The notes under the pieces: generated by a model | Database searches by the model: none | Told to the model about the DNA's origin: nothing | The model's input: the letters and a program-made list of their open reading frames with translations, nothing else | From: Alentia gelatinosa | Lineage: Eukaryota; Annelida; Polychaeta; Phyllodocida; Polynoidae | Length of the DNA: 64,000 nt | NCBI GenBank assembly: GCA_950022655.1 | Contig: OX465581.1 | Location: 30,847,300-30,911,299, forward strand | Reading direction: 5' to 3' | Program-made: the position numbers and the translations under genes | Shown: positions 26,601 through 38,600 of the stretch, in pieces | How the letters are laid out: every line of letters begins with the position of its first letter | Numbering within the stretch: position 1 is the stretch's first letter

Positions 26601-29600
26601 TAGTACCGAGTGTCTATAAGATACATACAGCTATGGTTTCTGGTATTAAGGGGTGTAAGCATGGTGTCTATAAAGGAAGCTGGGCTTTCTTTGTTTTCAT
26701 TTATTCATGATATGAATTGTTGTCAATTAAATTTAAGTTCCTTATGAAATGCCCCATTCCTCTAAATCGACCTTATCAAAGAGTGCAACATGTAACACGA
26801 AAATAACAATGGGATAGTTTAAATCTATTGTAAGTCATCGAATGCGCGCATATAACACTCAGAACCAATCATATTCATCTTACTCTGTGAACATCTGTTT
26901 TTCTTTCTTTTCGCATAAGTGGTCGAATCAGCACATGATTTATGCAAACGAAATTATAGAATAGGTAATTAGGGACTGATTACTACGCGGTATAGATCTC
27001 CCTGTCTGGCCTAGGGCTACGAAGAAAGTAGTCCCCAAGGCGAGTAAGAACTTAATTTAGAATTCTGTTTGATAGCATATGTATTGTGACCACAGTAGTG
27101 CTTCATATCATAGTATTACTATTTCAATTTGATCAAATAGGAAGGAAACGTATCGAGCTACCGAGACAGGTTTTAGTTTTCATGTACAATGTACTTATGT
27201 GCACGCACAAATTTCTCTGAAGCTGCTATGTGTATATTTCTGGTCTTTATTATATACCCATGTAGTATGTTTGATAATTCCGCACTACTGCTCCCTATGC
27301 AGTATAAATCATATACTGAACCGTGTACAGTACACTGTTATACTGCACACATTGAAACATCAGCATTGTTGAGATTTTCATACTGGCATATCTTCTTTGC
27401 CAATATATGGTAAGATTTGATTAATTTAGGGTATATTATAAATATAAAACGACCCACCATGCTTGTATGTGCTACTAAACTCGATGGGAATTGATGTTAT
27501 TTACGGAACTCTGTGACATTGCGGGAATTGAACTCTCAACACCCGCAGTCCTAGTCGGACACTCTGCTGACTGCTCCACAGAGCTATGTGACCAGTGTGG
27601 GTCAAATACTTAGACTGATGGCTGGAGTGGTGGGGGGAGGGGTATCAGCGGAGTTTTGAAAGGGCTACCAGCGAAAGTTGAGATCTCATTGGTTTCTCAC
27701 GAGAAAAATAGATCAGAAAACTACAATACTAAACTTTGATTTTGGCATGGTGTGAAATGAATCATAAGAGAAGAAGTTTGCCTGAGTATAGAAATACAAA
27801 AAAGAAGAACAGGTTCGAGTTTTTCACTGCACGAGAATCTCACTCTCGTGGGCCCTCATTCTCCAAGCCTAGGTCTGGTTCACTATGTCTATATGTACGG
27901 GAGCAACTTCAAGCAGATTCGACAGAATTCTACCGTTTTAAATATAGTAGGTAACAATTCCCCGTCTCATTTTGTATCATGTACAGCATGGTCAGGTCAT
28001 TCTATACAAGTATTCACATCAGCACTTGATATGTCGTTCTAGTCGTTTAGGATTCATTATTGTCTTCTATATTTACACTCTCCATCGACGGTCTGGCCCT
28101 AATTGGAACTCAGCAATTTTTTTAATACTGATATCAAAATGTTTACGCCACAGCTTACCTGACGGGTAACTATAGTCTTTTTCCGCTTTATGGGGAACCA
28201 TACTCTTTTCGGGGAGATACATCCACAAGACGTTTCAATGTTGGTTTGATTATGAACGGAATTTCTCGGACTAAGAAACTTAGATGAAAATCTCTTCCAG
28301 GCGGCCTTAGGGCTTGGTAGTCTGTGTTTATCTTTTGCCGACAGGACCAGAAACGAGGTAGAACTATTGTGTACTGAGTAGTTAGTGTATACACTTGGAT
28401 CCGTCCATCGGCGCTGGATTACCCGGTCGGTGGGAGACTCGCCCCCGGCGCCGTCCCCGCCTCCGTCGGTGCGGTCGTCACGCGCGGTGTGACCGGGGCG
28501 GTGGTTGCCTCGTCGGCCGGGAACAGGTCCCGGGGAGGTGGGCGCGCTGACGGCGCCGGAGAGGTGAGCGGCTCTACGCACCTGGAGATGGACGTCCGAG
28601 CCGTCAAGCGTTCGTTTGAAGTGCAGGTAAGGCACTGATGTGTCCCTCGTGATCTCTGCCGCCGGCTCCGAGCAGGGGTCGTCGGCGTCGCACAGAGAGA
28701 GGCGGCGCCCCGACACTGCCGGCACTTTGAGCAGGTGGACGTTACCTGGTGACGCTAACTGTACCTCACATGACGCAGGAAGCACGTCACATGACGCACG
28801 CGACACGTCACATGACGCCGGCCGCGCGCCCCGGACGACGCTTGGCGATGAAGGACGAATGTCGTCTGCTCTAACGTCTCTTGACGTCGCCCGCAGATTA
28901 CATACAAAGGGCGTCACGTCTTGTGACGGTGAGGCATGCGGCGCACATCTCGTCTCGCGGGAAATGTGCTCTACGTCCACTGACCTCAGCCGTTCGCCAC
29001 CCGATGCACACCGTACTACACGCGATTCATCAATATCGCCCTCTGCTTTGATCCGTATGTCATCTGGCCCACTGGTACGCTCGTCTGATTTAAGTCTTGC
29101 GTCAGAGGACGAGTGTCTTAAGTCACTGGAAGGAAATATGACGTCACGAGGCGCAGGCGTCGCACCATGCAGGTTCCGCTTCTCCAGACCCTGTTCTGCC
29201 TGCGGGCGAGCTTTACTGACAGAACCACAACTGTGTGTGGGGCACTTCTTGCCACGTTTTGCCATGTCAGCATGCTTCCTTACATCCCCATAATCTCCTT
29301 TTCTCAGTGACGTCAGTTCTGACGTTGACTCTGACACTAAGTGTGACTTCTCATAGTCAACATGCAGCCTCCTCCTGGCCCTGCGAGTGTATTTTGTTTC
29401 CTCCATGGTTACAGTAGTATTAATCACTACTGAGTGTACTGGTATTGCCCCTGTTGTGACCTTTCTCTGTAACGTAACTTTAGGTCTGCAACTCAAGGTC
29501 TGATATTCGGTATCTGCTGCTTAGGATTTGTGACTCGACGTTTGTGGTTCGGGGTCTGTTACCTGAAGTCTGTGACACGGGGTCTGTATATCGGGGTCTG

Positions 29601-32600
29601 TGAATCTAGGTCTGGGACTATAGGTGTGTCACTCAAGTCCGGGGCTTTATGAGTCTGTTAAACGGAGCTCAGTGGTCTCAGGCGATGAGTGACTCATTCA
29701 ACTGCAGAGAGAAGGGTATGAGTCTTCCCTTTGTTGAGCCACAAGTTCCGTCTCTATAAAGCATGGTGTGGTGTGACGATGGTTCGATAAGTCACCCCAT
29801 GGGCCGCCTTCATTATGGCGTCAGTCATACCTGTCCGGCACACACCACCGTCGTGGAAATCACACAGAAAGGCCCCCGTTATAGTCCAGGCTCCGCCGCG
29901 TCAATAAACCTGCGCCAGTTCATGAGGTACAGACGAGAGGCAGTTATCATTGTCCTGAGACTGTGGACGTCATCAGTGACCGGTATAAGTGTATGTGTGT
30001 GGTGGAGCTGGCTGTGCTGGCGGTGGACAAAGTGTGGCTGGAGGTGATGGTGCTCGTCGTGGTGGTGTGGAGGATGCAGGACAGGCTTGTTGTCCCGGTG
30101 ATCCCGACCCGGGGGCGGGTAATCTGCACCGATTACCGATGATCCCTGGATCAACGCGAGTCGGTGGTGAGCCGTGACCAGGCTGTAGGTGGATAGGGCC
30201 GCCCGGAGTCGGTCGTCTCACCACCGTGCCTGTCTACGACCTGGCGTGCCACCCAGGGAGCGCAACAGCCACACAGGTTGCCATCTACCCCGGGAGGCGG
30301 ATATCACACCTATGAAAATATATACACCTCCTCTGTAGAGAAAGCATCCATGTGTGTAGCGCAAAGACCAGATCTAGCTACGATCGCGACTGGACAGGTC
30401 GGCATTGAGTACGTCACAGGTATCGCACAGCAAACCGTAATAGCCGCTTAAATTGTCGAGGGTTTCTATTAAGTCATATATGGTTCCGTCCACTCCGAGT
30501 TAATTAAAAGTCCGTGGTTGGTAATCAAGTCGACACACCTGTGGTCGGTGTCTGTATGTGGGAGTATCCAGGGCCGGGTCCTCAGTGAGTAGTCCATCAC
30601 TTATCACCTATGACCTCGAGCAACTTACCAGGTCAACCACATGACAGCTCATCACGTGCACACTCAACGTATTACCGCCTATTTTTGCTGGGGAATTTTT
30701 TTTCTCCATTCGAATTATCATATCATAGTGCCCATTAGGTTTCTCCACTAAAATAAACTTCACTATAGGTACCTAGTGAGAGTAAACAATGAAAACAAAA
30801 TAGGGTCAGTGTCTTTTTTTCTCGGCCGAAAAAGATTGACGAATAGTGTCATTGCAACAATGAAAGCGATCTTTTATCATTCTTCTTTCTAATTACTTTG
30901 TACTAACGAGACCGGCGAATTAGTCCAGCTGCCGAGATGTTGGATCTATTTTTGCTCTGGTTCTTGACACGCTATCAGAACCTTAGATAGATACCCGTCT
31001 TTTTCTCTTCAGATAGCCTTGGCAGATCAAGGGAGTTTTTTCCCTTTAAATGAAGCACCTCGTCAATAGACAAAGGCGCAATAACTGCTCTTTGTACATG
31101 ACTTCTGACGTAGAATATAGGCCTCAGACATGTATTTTGCTGTGCGTGTCCAACAAAGATAAATTGCACGTCTAATTGAATGTCGTTAGCAGTAATCCTC
31201 CCGTGGTGGTCCCTGCGTATATATCAAGTCTGTCGAAGTAATTTGAATCTTGTTGGACGTGTCTTTAGGTGTGCATTTTCAGGCTTAATCAGCGAGAGTA
31301 GACCAAGTGCTCTGCGCTTCAGGTGCACGTTACATTTCCTCCTGTGAACCAACACCTTTGGCAACTTGCCACTGAACAACGGCCTAGTCCAGCATGCGCG
31401 AGGCCGCGCTGTGACAGCGGGTCTTACAGCTGTCTTGGTTGTCGTACTACACGCACACGTGCATCTAATGTTGGGACTGATCGAAATCCGATTACAGGTT
31501 CATGGATAGGGGTTGACTGTACAGTATTGAAACGCTGCCGGGGTGTGAATGCGACAGAGCATCAACAGGTCATTTTCAAGCACCACACCTGGGTAGTGGT
31601 GAGTGGTGTGTGTGTTGGGGGTTGGGGGAGGGTGGGGACAATGCTTCCCGGAGCTCAGCGGGAGCATGAGGCGACTGAGACAGACATTACAACAGCTGGC
31701 AAGGAGAGGACAAAGCCAGGCCGTAATGGCAGTGGTCAGTGCTCCTCCCGTGGCTACAACAAGCCCGCAGGGGAACAATACCCGCACACTTATCCCGAGT
31801 GGCACCGTGCGGGCGTCCTCGGGTAAAGCTCATCTCACCTCTACAATGCAATACCGATTTTTTTTCTTAATTAGTTTTGTATATTCCTCTTGTTGCTTAA
31901 TCGATTTCTTTTAATTCATATATCAAAGTCTAAATGAAGAATCCATCTAGTAAACAAAGAGGACATTCAACAAGATGTATGATTATACCGAATAACCTTG
32001 TGAAACCAATCTAGCCTGCTGCCCAGAACCTGGACTTGGTTATGTGAATTCCAGCAGGTGGAGCTTCTGCGCGAAACATTCCAGAGCAAAGCAGGCCTGC
32101 TACTCGAGCCGCCTGGCGAAAAGCACAGGTATGAACAGGCCTAATATTCACCACGTCATGCGGGCTCCATTTATTTTAATCGTATCATTATTGCGATGGC
32201 CTCTTTTGGATATATACAATATATATATGTATATCTATATCGATAATATCGTTATGTCTATAGTGTACGACACATTAATTCTATGGAATGAATGACTGTT
32301 ACACACACGTATCCAAACACTCCGGTATGGTGTTAAATTGTCACTGTGAGAGGTCACGATCTACATAGGTATTTTATACAATAGATGAGGATTAGGGTGC
32401 AGGATTAAGAGGAAACGTTAGAAGAGACTGATGATGTGTAGGACTTGGAACTTTTTTTTAATTTTATATACAATAATTTTCCAAAATGAACGCGGTCTCG
32501 TGGGGTCCTAAAACCAGATAGTGAAGTGTAACGGAACTTTAATTTTGTGTAATTTTATAGCTTGTCTTTTTTTTAATGAGAGATCAATCATACATGAGGT

Positions 32601-35600
32601 TGTTAGACTAATAGTTAATTGGGACTATCATTTTGGTTATTTCATCATACGCAATAAACCACCTAGGCGTTTTCTCCCCACAAGTTCAAGTGAAGATGGC
32701 ATACTGGTCAGTGCGGTTCTTTGATAGAATGAACACCTGTTGGATCCTCCCGCCATTGAGAGGTGACCACCACCTGTTGGTAGCCATCAGTACTCCTACG
32801 TGGGCGTGATGGTCACTCCAGGGTGCAGACGACGGAGAGAGAGGGAGTGTGACCCGGACTCAAACTAACCAGATGGCCGGCCAGGGGTCGTTCACCCTTC
32901 TTACACAATAAACGTCCCTCCAAAGGGTCAACATATACTGATGAATTACTCACATGATCGACTAGGTGGTAGGTGCTGCCATGTGCCTAAAATAACCCCA
33001 CCCCCACCCTATCCCCAGCAGGGACCTTAGCCACAATGACTCTCCTGGGAATGGTTAAAATCGACTGGTACGCAGTCTATAGACCTATAAATGTAGGTGT
33101 TTGATCCGGAAATACTAATTCTCTTCTCTGCTACGATAACCATCCTCTAGAAAGAAAAAGGTCGGTTTCACTTTTCCCCTCTCGCAATGGCAGCAGGAGA
33201 CTTAATAATTGCAATTTGTTTTTATACCTCTGAAATATCTCATGCTGGATAAATAAACACGAGCTTGTTTATTAGTTTTCATTTTTAAAGCGTATGGCCA
33301 TTGTAGATCTGTTACACTAGTAAATGACAGTGCACGTAAGACTGAACACAGATGGACTGCCATAGATTAGCGAAAATTCGCGAGAATAAGACAGGCATCT
33401 CCATCTGGCGTTCATAGTAACCTGTACACAGAAGGTCGGTGCGAATATATCATAAGAAAACATATCACTCACTTTACAACCCTTTGTACTTACTACTGGG
33501 GTTCAATATGTCCCTGTTATTATAGGATTTATGTTTTATTTTCGTTCACCTATGCAACCATTGAACAAATTTCCATGTTGGACCATTTTTGTTTCATAAT
33601 ATTTTTTGTTAATCAACCATTCCTTCAAGGGAATATCTCATTTGGGAATAGGTAAAATCTAAAAGCCACGTCATTTTTATCATGTTTTTGTTTCATGATG
33701 GTTGATGCTGTTTTAGGCCGTAGCAACTTCTAGTGTTATATGTTTATATAACATTGGTCAGCTAACAATGATTCTATGAGTCTGACAGGCAAGCAGGAAA
33801 CGCAGTGGCATGGCTGATTCTCGGACCTCGTGATCCGCAGCCCAGCACGTTACTGATTGAGCTATCCCACCGCCTCTTTTTGTTTCATTATTGAAATTGG
33901 AACATACTTTAATGAATAATGCCAGTCTTTATTGATGGCGTATTTTATGTACTTCCAATGTAGTAAACGTACTCTCCATAAGTAAAAAAAAACATCTGGA
34001 GAGTATATTTTGTATAGGCAACAACCGAATAGCACAGGTAACAACCAAATAGAAAGTACCACAATCGTTTACACAATTCACACTGAGAGCAGAATGAAAC
34101 CTTGTTCAAACAACGCGACTGGTTGACTAACCACTTGCCGCTGAGTTCAGAGTCTCGGTAAATACTCTGTTCAGAAGTGTACACATAATTAGGGGGGACC
34201 ACCTTTTCGTTTTCCATACAGTGTCAGGTTTTGCGCTCTAGTTCCTTCTGTTTGAAATACATCTTGTTGAACCTTAATAGGATTGTGTGTTCTCCTGGCG
34301 ACGTGATGGGCATGGAAGCAACATGTGAGCGTACTACTGATGTGCTTTCTAAAAAAAAATCCCTACCGATGGAATAGTGCGCAGATAATTGTTTGCAAAA
34401 TCGTTTCTTGTAGCGGTTTTAGAACGGAAGGTGAGGCTAAAATCACTAGCTGGTTTTGAAAGAGGGCTGCCAAATTCCATATTTAAAGGCATATCGTACA
34501 ATTTACCTGTAAAGTAAAACCTATGCCAATTTCCTGGAAATTGAATATGATTCGATTGTTTGATTGTTGTGGTTTAACGTCGCAGGGGACACTGAGGGTA
34601 TACATAGGGACCATCAACGATTTAAGCTTTTCACATATGGGAAGAATTTCAGTCAATTCTTTTCAATGTTTTCGAATATTTTATAAACAGTATCTTCCTT
34701 TGGAATAGTCTCAAACAGCATTTTCATGTTGTTACTATATTTTAAGTACATGTACTTTCTTGTACCCTTTGCCAGTTTAGCAGAATATGCTGAATATCTA
34801 TGGGCACATTGAATGCTTGGCATAATGGTTGATCTTCTTCTTTCAGGGGATATTCAAGTGTAAGCCTTGAGTAAATAGCTTCTAGGTGTTGTAGAACGTA
34901 TACCTATCTTAATCATTAAGGGTCATCATGCTAGTTTTTTTAATTAGGGGCCATCCATAAAGTATGTACGCAGAATTTCTGAAATTTTGGACCCCCCCCC
35001 CACCCCCTCTCCCAATCTTGTACGCAATAGAACAAAGAGGGAGCATACGCAAAATTTTCAAAAATTTTGCCCCGCCCCCCCCCCCCCCCTCAGTGCGTAC
35101 GTACTTTATGGATGGCCCCTTAGAGCTGAATATTAGGAGATGAAAATTAGGATAATATTATAATAGAACATATAGAAATTATAAAAACTTGTTTTCCACT
35201 TGGTAAAAGCCATGCCACTTCCTTCAAACTATCACAGAACATTGTAAATGTGTAGTACTACACATTTAGGTACTACAAAGGATAGCTCACCGCACTCATT
35301 TTCGAGATAATTGGACGAAACCTTTTTTTTCAGTACATTCCCTTTGTAAAGGAAACAATATAAATTGGTCTATTTTACACATTGGGATTGGATAAAACGT
35401 TAAATTTACTCATTATGCATTAGAATGAATCACCAGGAGCCAGGTTTGACTGATAATTGACAATATTTAAAAATCACCAGGTGGCACCACCGTGCATTGT
35501 ACGATATGCTTTTAAATCACTGACATCATGGATGTAAGTCAGAAGTGATTTAGAAATCGAGGCAGTCTTCTCTGAGAAATTGCAGCACATGGAAATCTTA

Positions 35601-38600
35601 TATGTTTTGATTTTCTTTTATTATTTACTTTCAGATAGTTAAAATGGTTCAGAAGACTCTATAGAATATAGTGTAAGTGATCACAAAGCACTTTTAAAGC
35701 CTGCCCCCACCTACCACGATTCTGGTCCCGATTGGCCTTACGACGGCCTTCCCGACACCATTCCGATTCTAGCGTGAGGTCTGGCAAAATCGTGGTAGGT
35801 GGAACAGGTTTCTGCGATTCCGTTTACGACAGCTCACGATAGGCTGCGATGAAAATGCCAATCGTAGAGGTCCCGATAATTTCCAACATGTTGGAAATTT
35901 CGTAGCCTGTCGTTGGGTATCATAGCCTATCGGGAAGGTATCGTGGTCAGCGCGTATGATTCACCGATTGGATCACGACAGAGGTCTACGAGTCTGGGAC
36001 CTCCCGATAGGTCACGATTTCGCCATTTCAAAACGTAGCGATCGGGAAGCATGTCGTGGCCTATCGTGGTAGGTGGGGGTCCCCTCTTAGTCGAAACGAC
36101 AAAGAAGCCAGACCAACTGGGCACCCTAAGGAGATGGCTTACTACCTCCCCACCAAGAATGTGTTGCCTACAATCTGGATTACTTTGGGATACTGAATAC
36201 GTTATGGTTCATCTCCTAGGCATCTCAACTGGCAAGACGGGCGCGATCGTAAGTTTCAGAGTCCCAAGCCCAGCATCTACGCTTATGGGAATGAAGAACA
36301 AGAGGAATGCATGGGATCGACTCCATCGACCCCCAATAACCCTACACAAGATATAGATGTGCGGATTAGCCTGGGATGTGCTCGCTGCTGGCGACCAGCT
36401 CCGTGATGTTCACTATGCACTGCCTTAACAAGCGACCTCCCAGGCCCTACGATGCGAAGCCTGCTGCTCTGCCCGCCCAGTGAGCCCTTGCCGCCACAAT
36501 ACGGAAGCCTCACCAACTGGTACGTAAAATCCCGGAGACACTTAACCCTTGGAAGAGACAGGTAAAATTGTGTTTTCTCTACATATATACATAATAGATA
36601 CCTTCGCCTCGGACCAACCATGTACTTAATAGTATTTATGCTAGGTGGCTCCTTTATCTAGCCTACACGTCTGGGATAGATAGGATCCCCGTCCCTGACT
36701 CCTTGGTATTGTCATCTATTATGACCCTTCCACTCCTCCATTTGCGTAGTTCGCATACTAACTCAAGGTGGCGCCACGAGCCCTATGGCCAAGGAGATAG
36801 GCTCCATGTGGCTCTACGATCTCTAGCATGCTCAGCCGCCACCTACCTTCACTCCCACACTTAGAGGATCCCACCTCTGAGGTGGTACCTACTCCTACCA
36901 TGCCTCCAACACGGTTCACGGTACATCAACGAAACCCCTCCGGCAATAGCCTATGTTATAAACCTGCCATACTGGCCTTATACTTCTTGGAATTTTAGCC
37001 TTATGCCTTACGGCATACTTGTAAATCATTCTGTCTCGGAAAAATACTTGTTAATATTTTTTCTTCCAAAAAATGTCCGCATCAGTTAATTGTGCATTAT
37101 TAAAAATTGTTGGTAATTTGGCGGCTCCCAGATCATCTACTCCAGAACCACAGCTCGTTCACACTCCTCACAATTGTTTTTTTTTAACTTGCCCACCCAC
37201 ACCTAGAGACTGTCTTGGAAAATAATTGTTTATGATTCTTTTCCTAAAAAAAAGTCCGCATCAGTTAATTATCGGTATACATGTTATCTTGGAAATGACT
37301 ACTTTTAGTCCACCAAGATTTCTGAAATAATAGAAATATCAACATGTTTTCTTGGGTCATTCAATATCTACCCAAATACAAATGTGTACAATATCTATAC
37401 ACCAGACCAAGGCAAACACAAAGACAGAGCTGCAAAAATCGAGAAGCGCAATACATACCACTGTCTTTTGTTGGTTGGGCAGGAACGCCTTGAGGGTGGT
37501 TCGCAGGGGGGACTTTTGGGCGAGGTGCGGTGAGCCTTGCGGGATGGGCGTGGCCGTGGCCGGCAGGCTGATGGGGGCCGGCTCCGGGGTCAGGGACGGC
37601 GCCACCGGCTGGAAGACGCTGTCCGGCTGCGGCATCTCGGGGCTGTCGTCGACCGGCGAGCTGACGGGCGAGTTCCGCTCGTTGCTGAGTTGCTCAAGCA
37701 AGTCCTGCTCCTTGAGCTGTAGCTCGTGTACCTTCTTCGTGAGCCAGTCATACTCCTTTATAAAAGAAAAAGAGAAACATAGGCATCATTCAAAAGGAAG
37801 CATATACGATCCAAAGCTGTGACAGGATATTTCATACAAAAACAGTGCAGTTGGGCTTTCCGTTATGTACATATATTTTACCATTTAGAATCTCATGGTC
37901 GGAATGTTTTGGGGAAAGAATAAGGTAATCTCTTTTGGTAAGATTAATAAACCACCATAGACCCATCCGTCTGTTATTCATAGATGGCAATGCGTTCCTT
38001 ACAAATACTTTTTTAGGTGGTATGCCAGAAGAAAAAAATGAGGTAATGGGTTTACCAAAACTTCTCTTTCTACAAGGGGTGTTTATATAACCAAAGACAG
38101 CCTTATTTAGCCATCTGGCCGCTCCACTTTGTACGACCAATGCGACACGTTTCATCCACAAACTTTGTAAGCTTTAGTCCTTCCATTCACATACAATATC
38201 TTGACAGAGTGTGATCGCCATTATCTGACCACTCAGCGACGTCATATGTGGTCGCACTGTTAATCTGACCCAAGAAGCTTCGTTCTGATATCCAAAATGG
38301 CTGCCGCGCAACCTAACCTCGGAGAGGATAGTAAGGAGCATACAACTTCTTTAACCAGTCTATATGGTATTTACTATCCAAATCGATCATTTCACTAAGA
38401 ATATTCCCTTTTGTCATTTCACTAAGAAGACTAGTCTAGTCTGATATAGAGGGAATAGCTTGTCAAGTTATCTATTTTAAAATTTATTATATACCTGTGC
38501 CAGTATGTTACACAAATACCAACCTCTGCTAGGGTATTGGTATTAAATATATACCGGCACAGTATGTGGTATAAAATGACGTACCACCCTACTTTGAATA

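Larger units (their letters stand above)
25701..37458 (-). other. Raf intron 3 (11.8 kb) containing an internal alternative exon
   Basis: The largest Raf intron. Beside the putative alternative exon at 28159-29406 it holds two tRNA-derived SINEs (27520-27593, 33786-33876), a minisatellite (29480-29655), two TIR elements (34947-35119, 35704-36079) and a GC-richer segment at about 29.7-30.3 kb. The remaining open frames, including one of 167 codons at 31323-31826, have no recognisable domain or borders. Confidence 0.55.

Noticed and set aside
27520..27593. Functional tRNA gene
   Set aside because: The A and B boxes are present but the anticodon arm and acceptor stem do not pair convincingly.
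28640..29293. A 217-codon plus-strand open frame with SHDAR/TSHDA repeats
   Set aside because: It is the antisense of the putative Raf exon in GC-rich repetitive DNA. It has no splice borders or recognised domain, while the minus frame is longer, has a strong Kozak ATG and ends on a donor.
31323..31826. A 167-codon plus-strand frame
   Set aside because: No family motif, no borders, and it overlaps other frames of similar length in a GC-richer intron segment.
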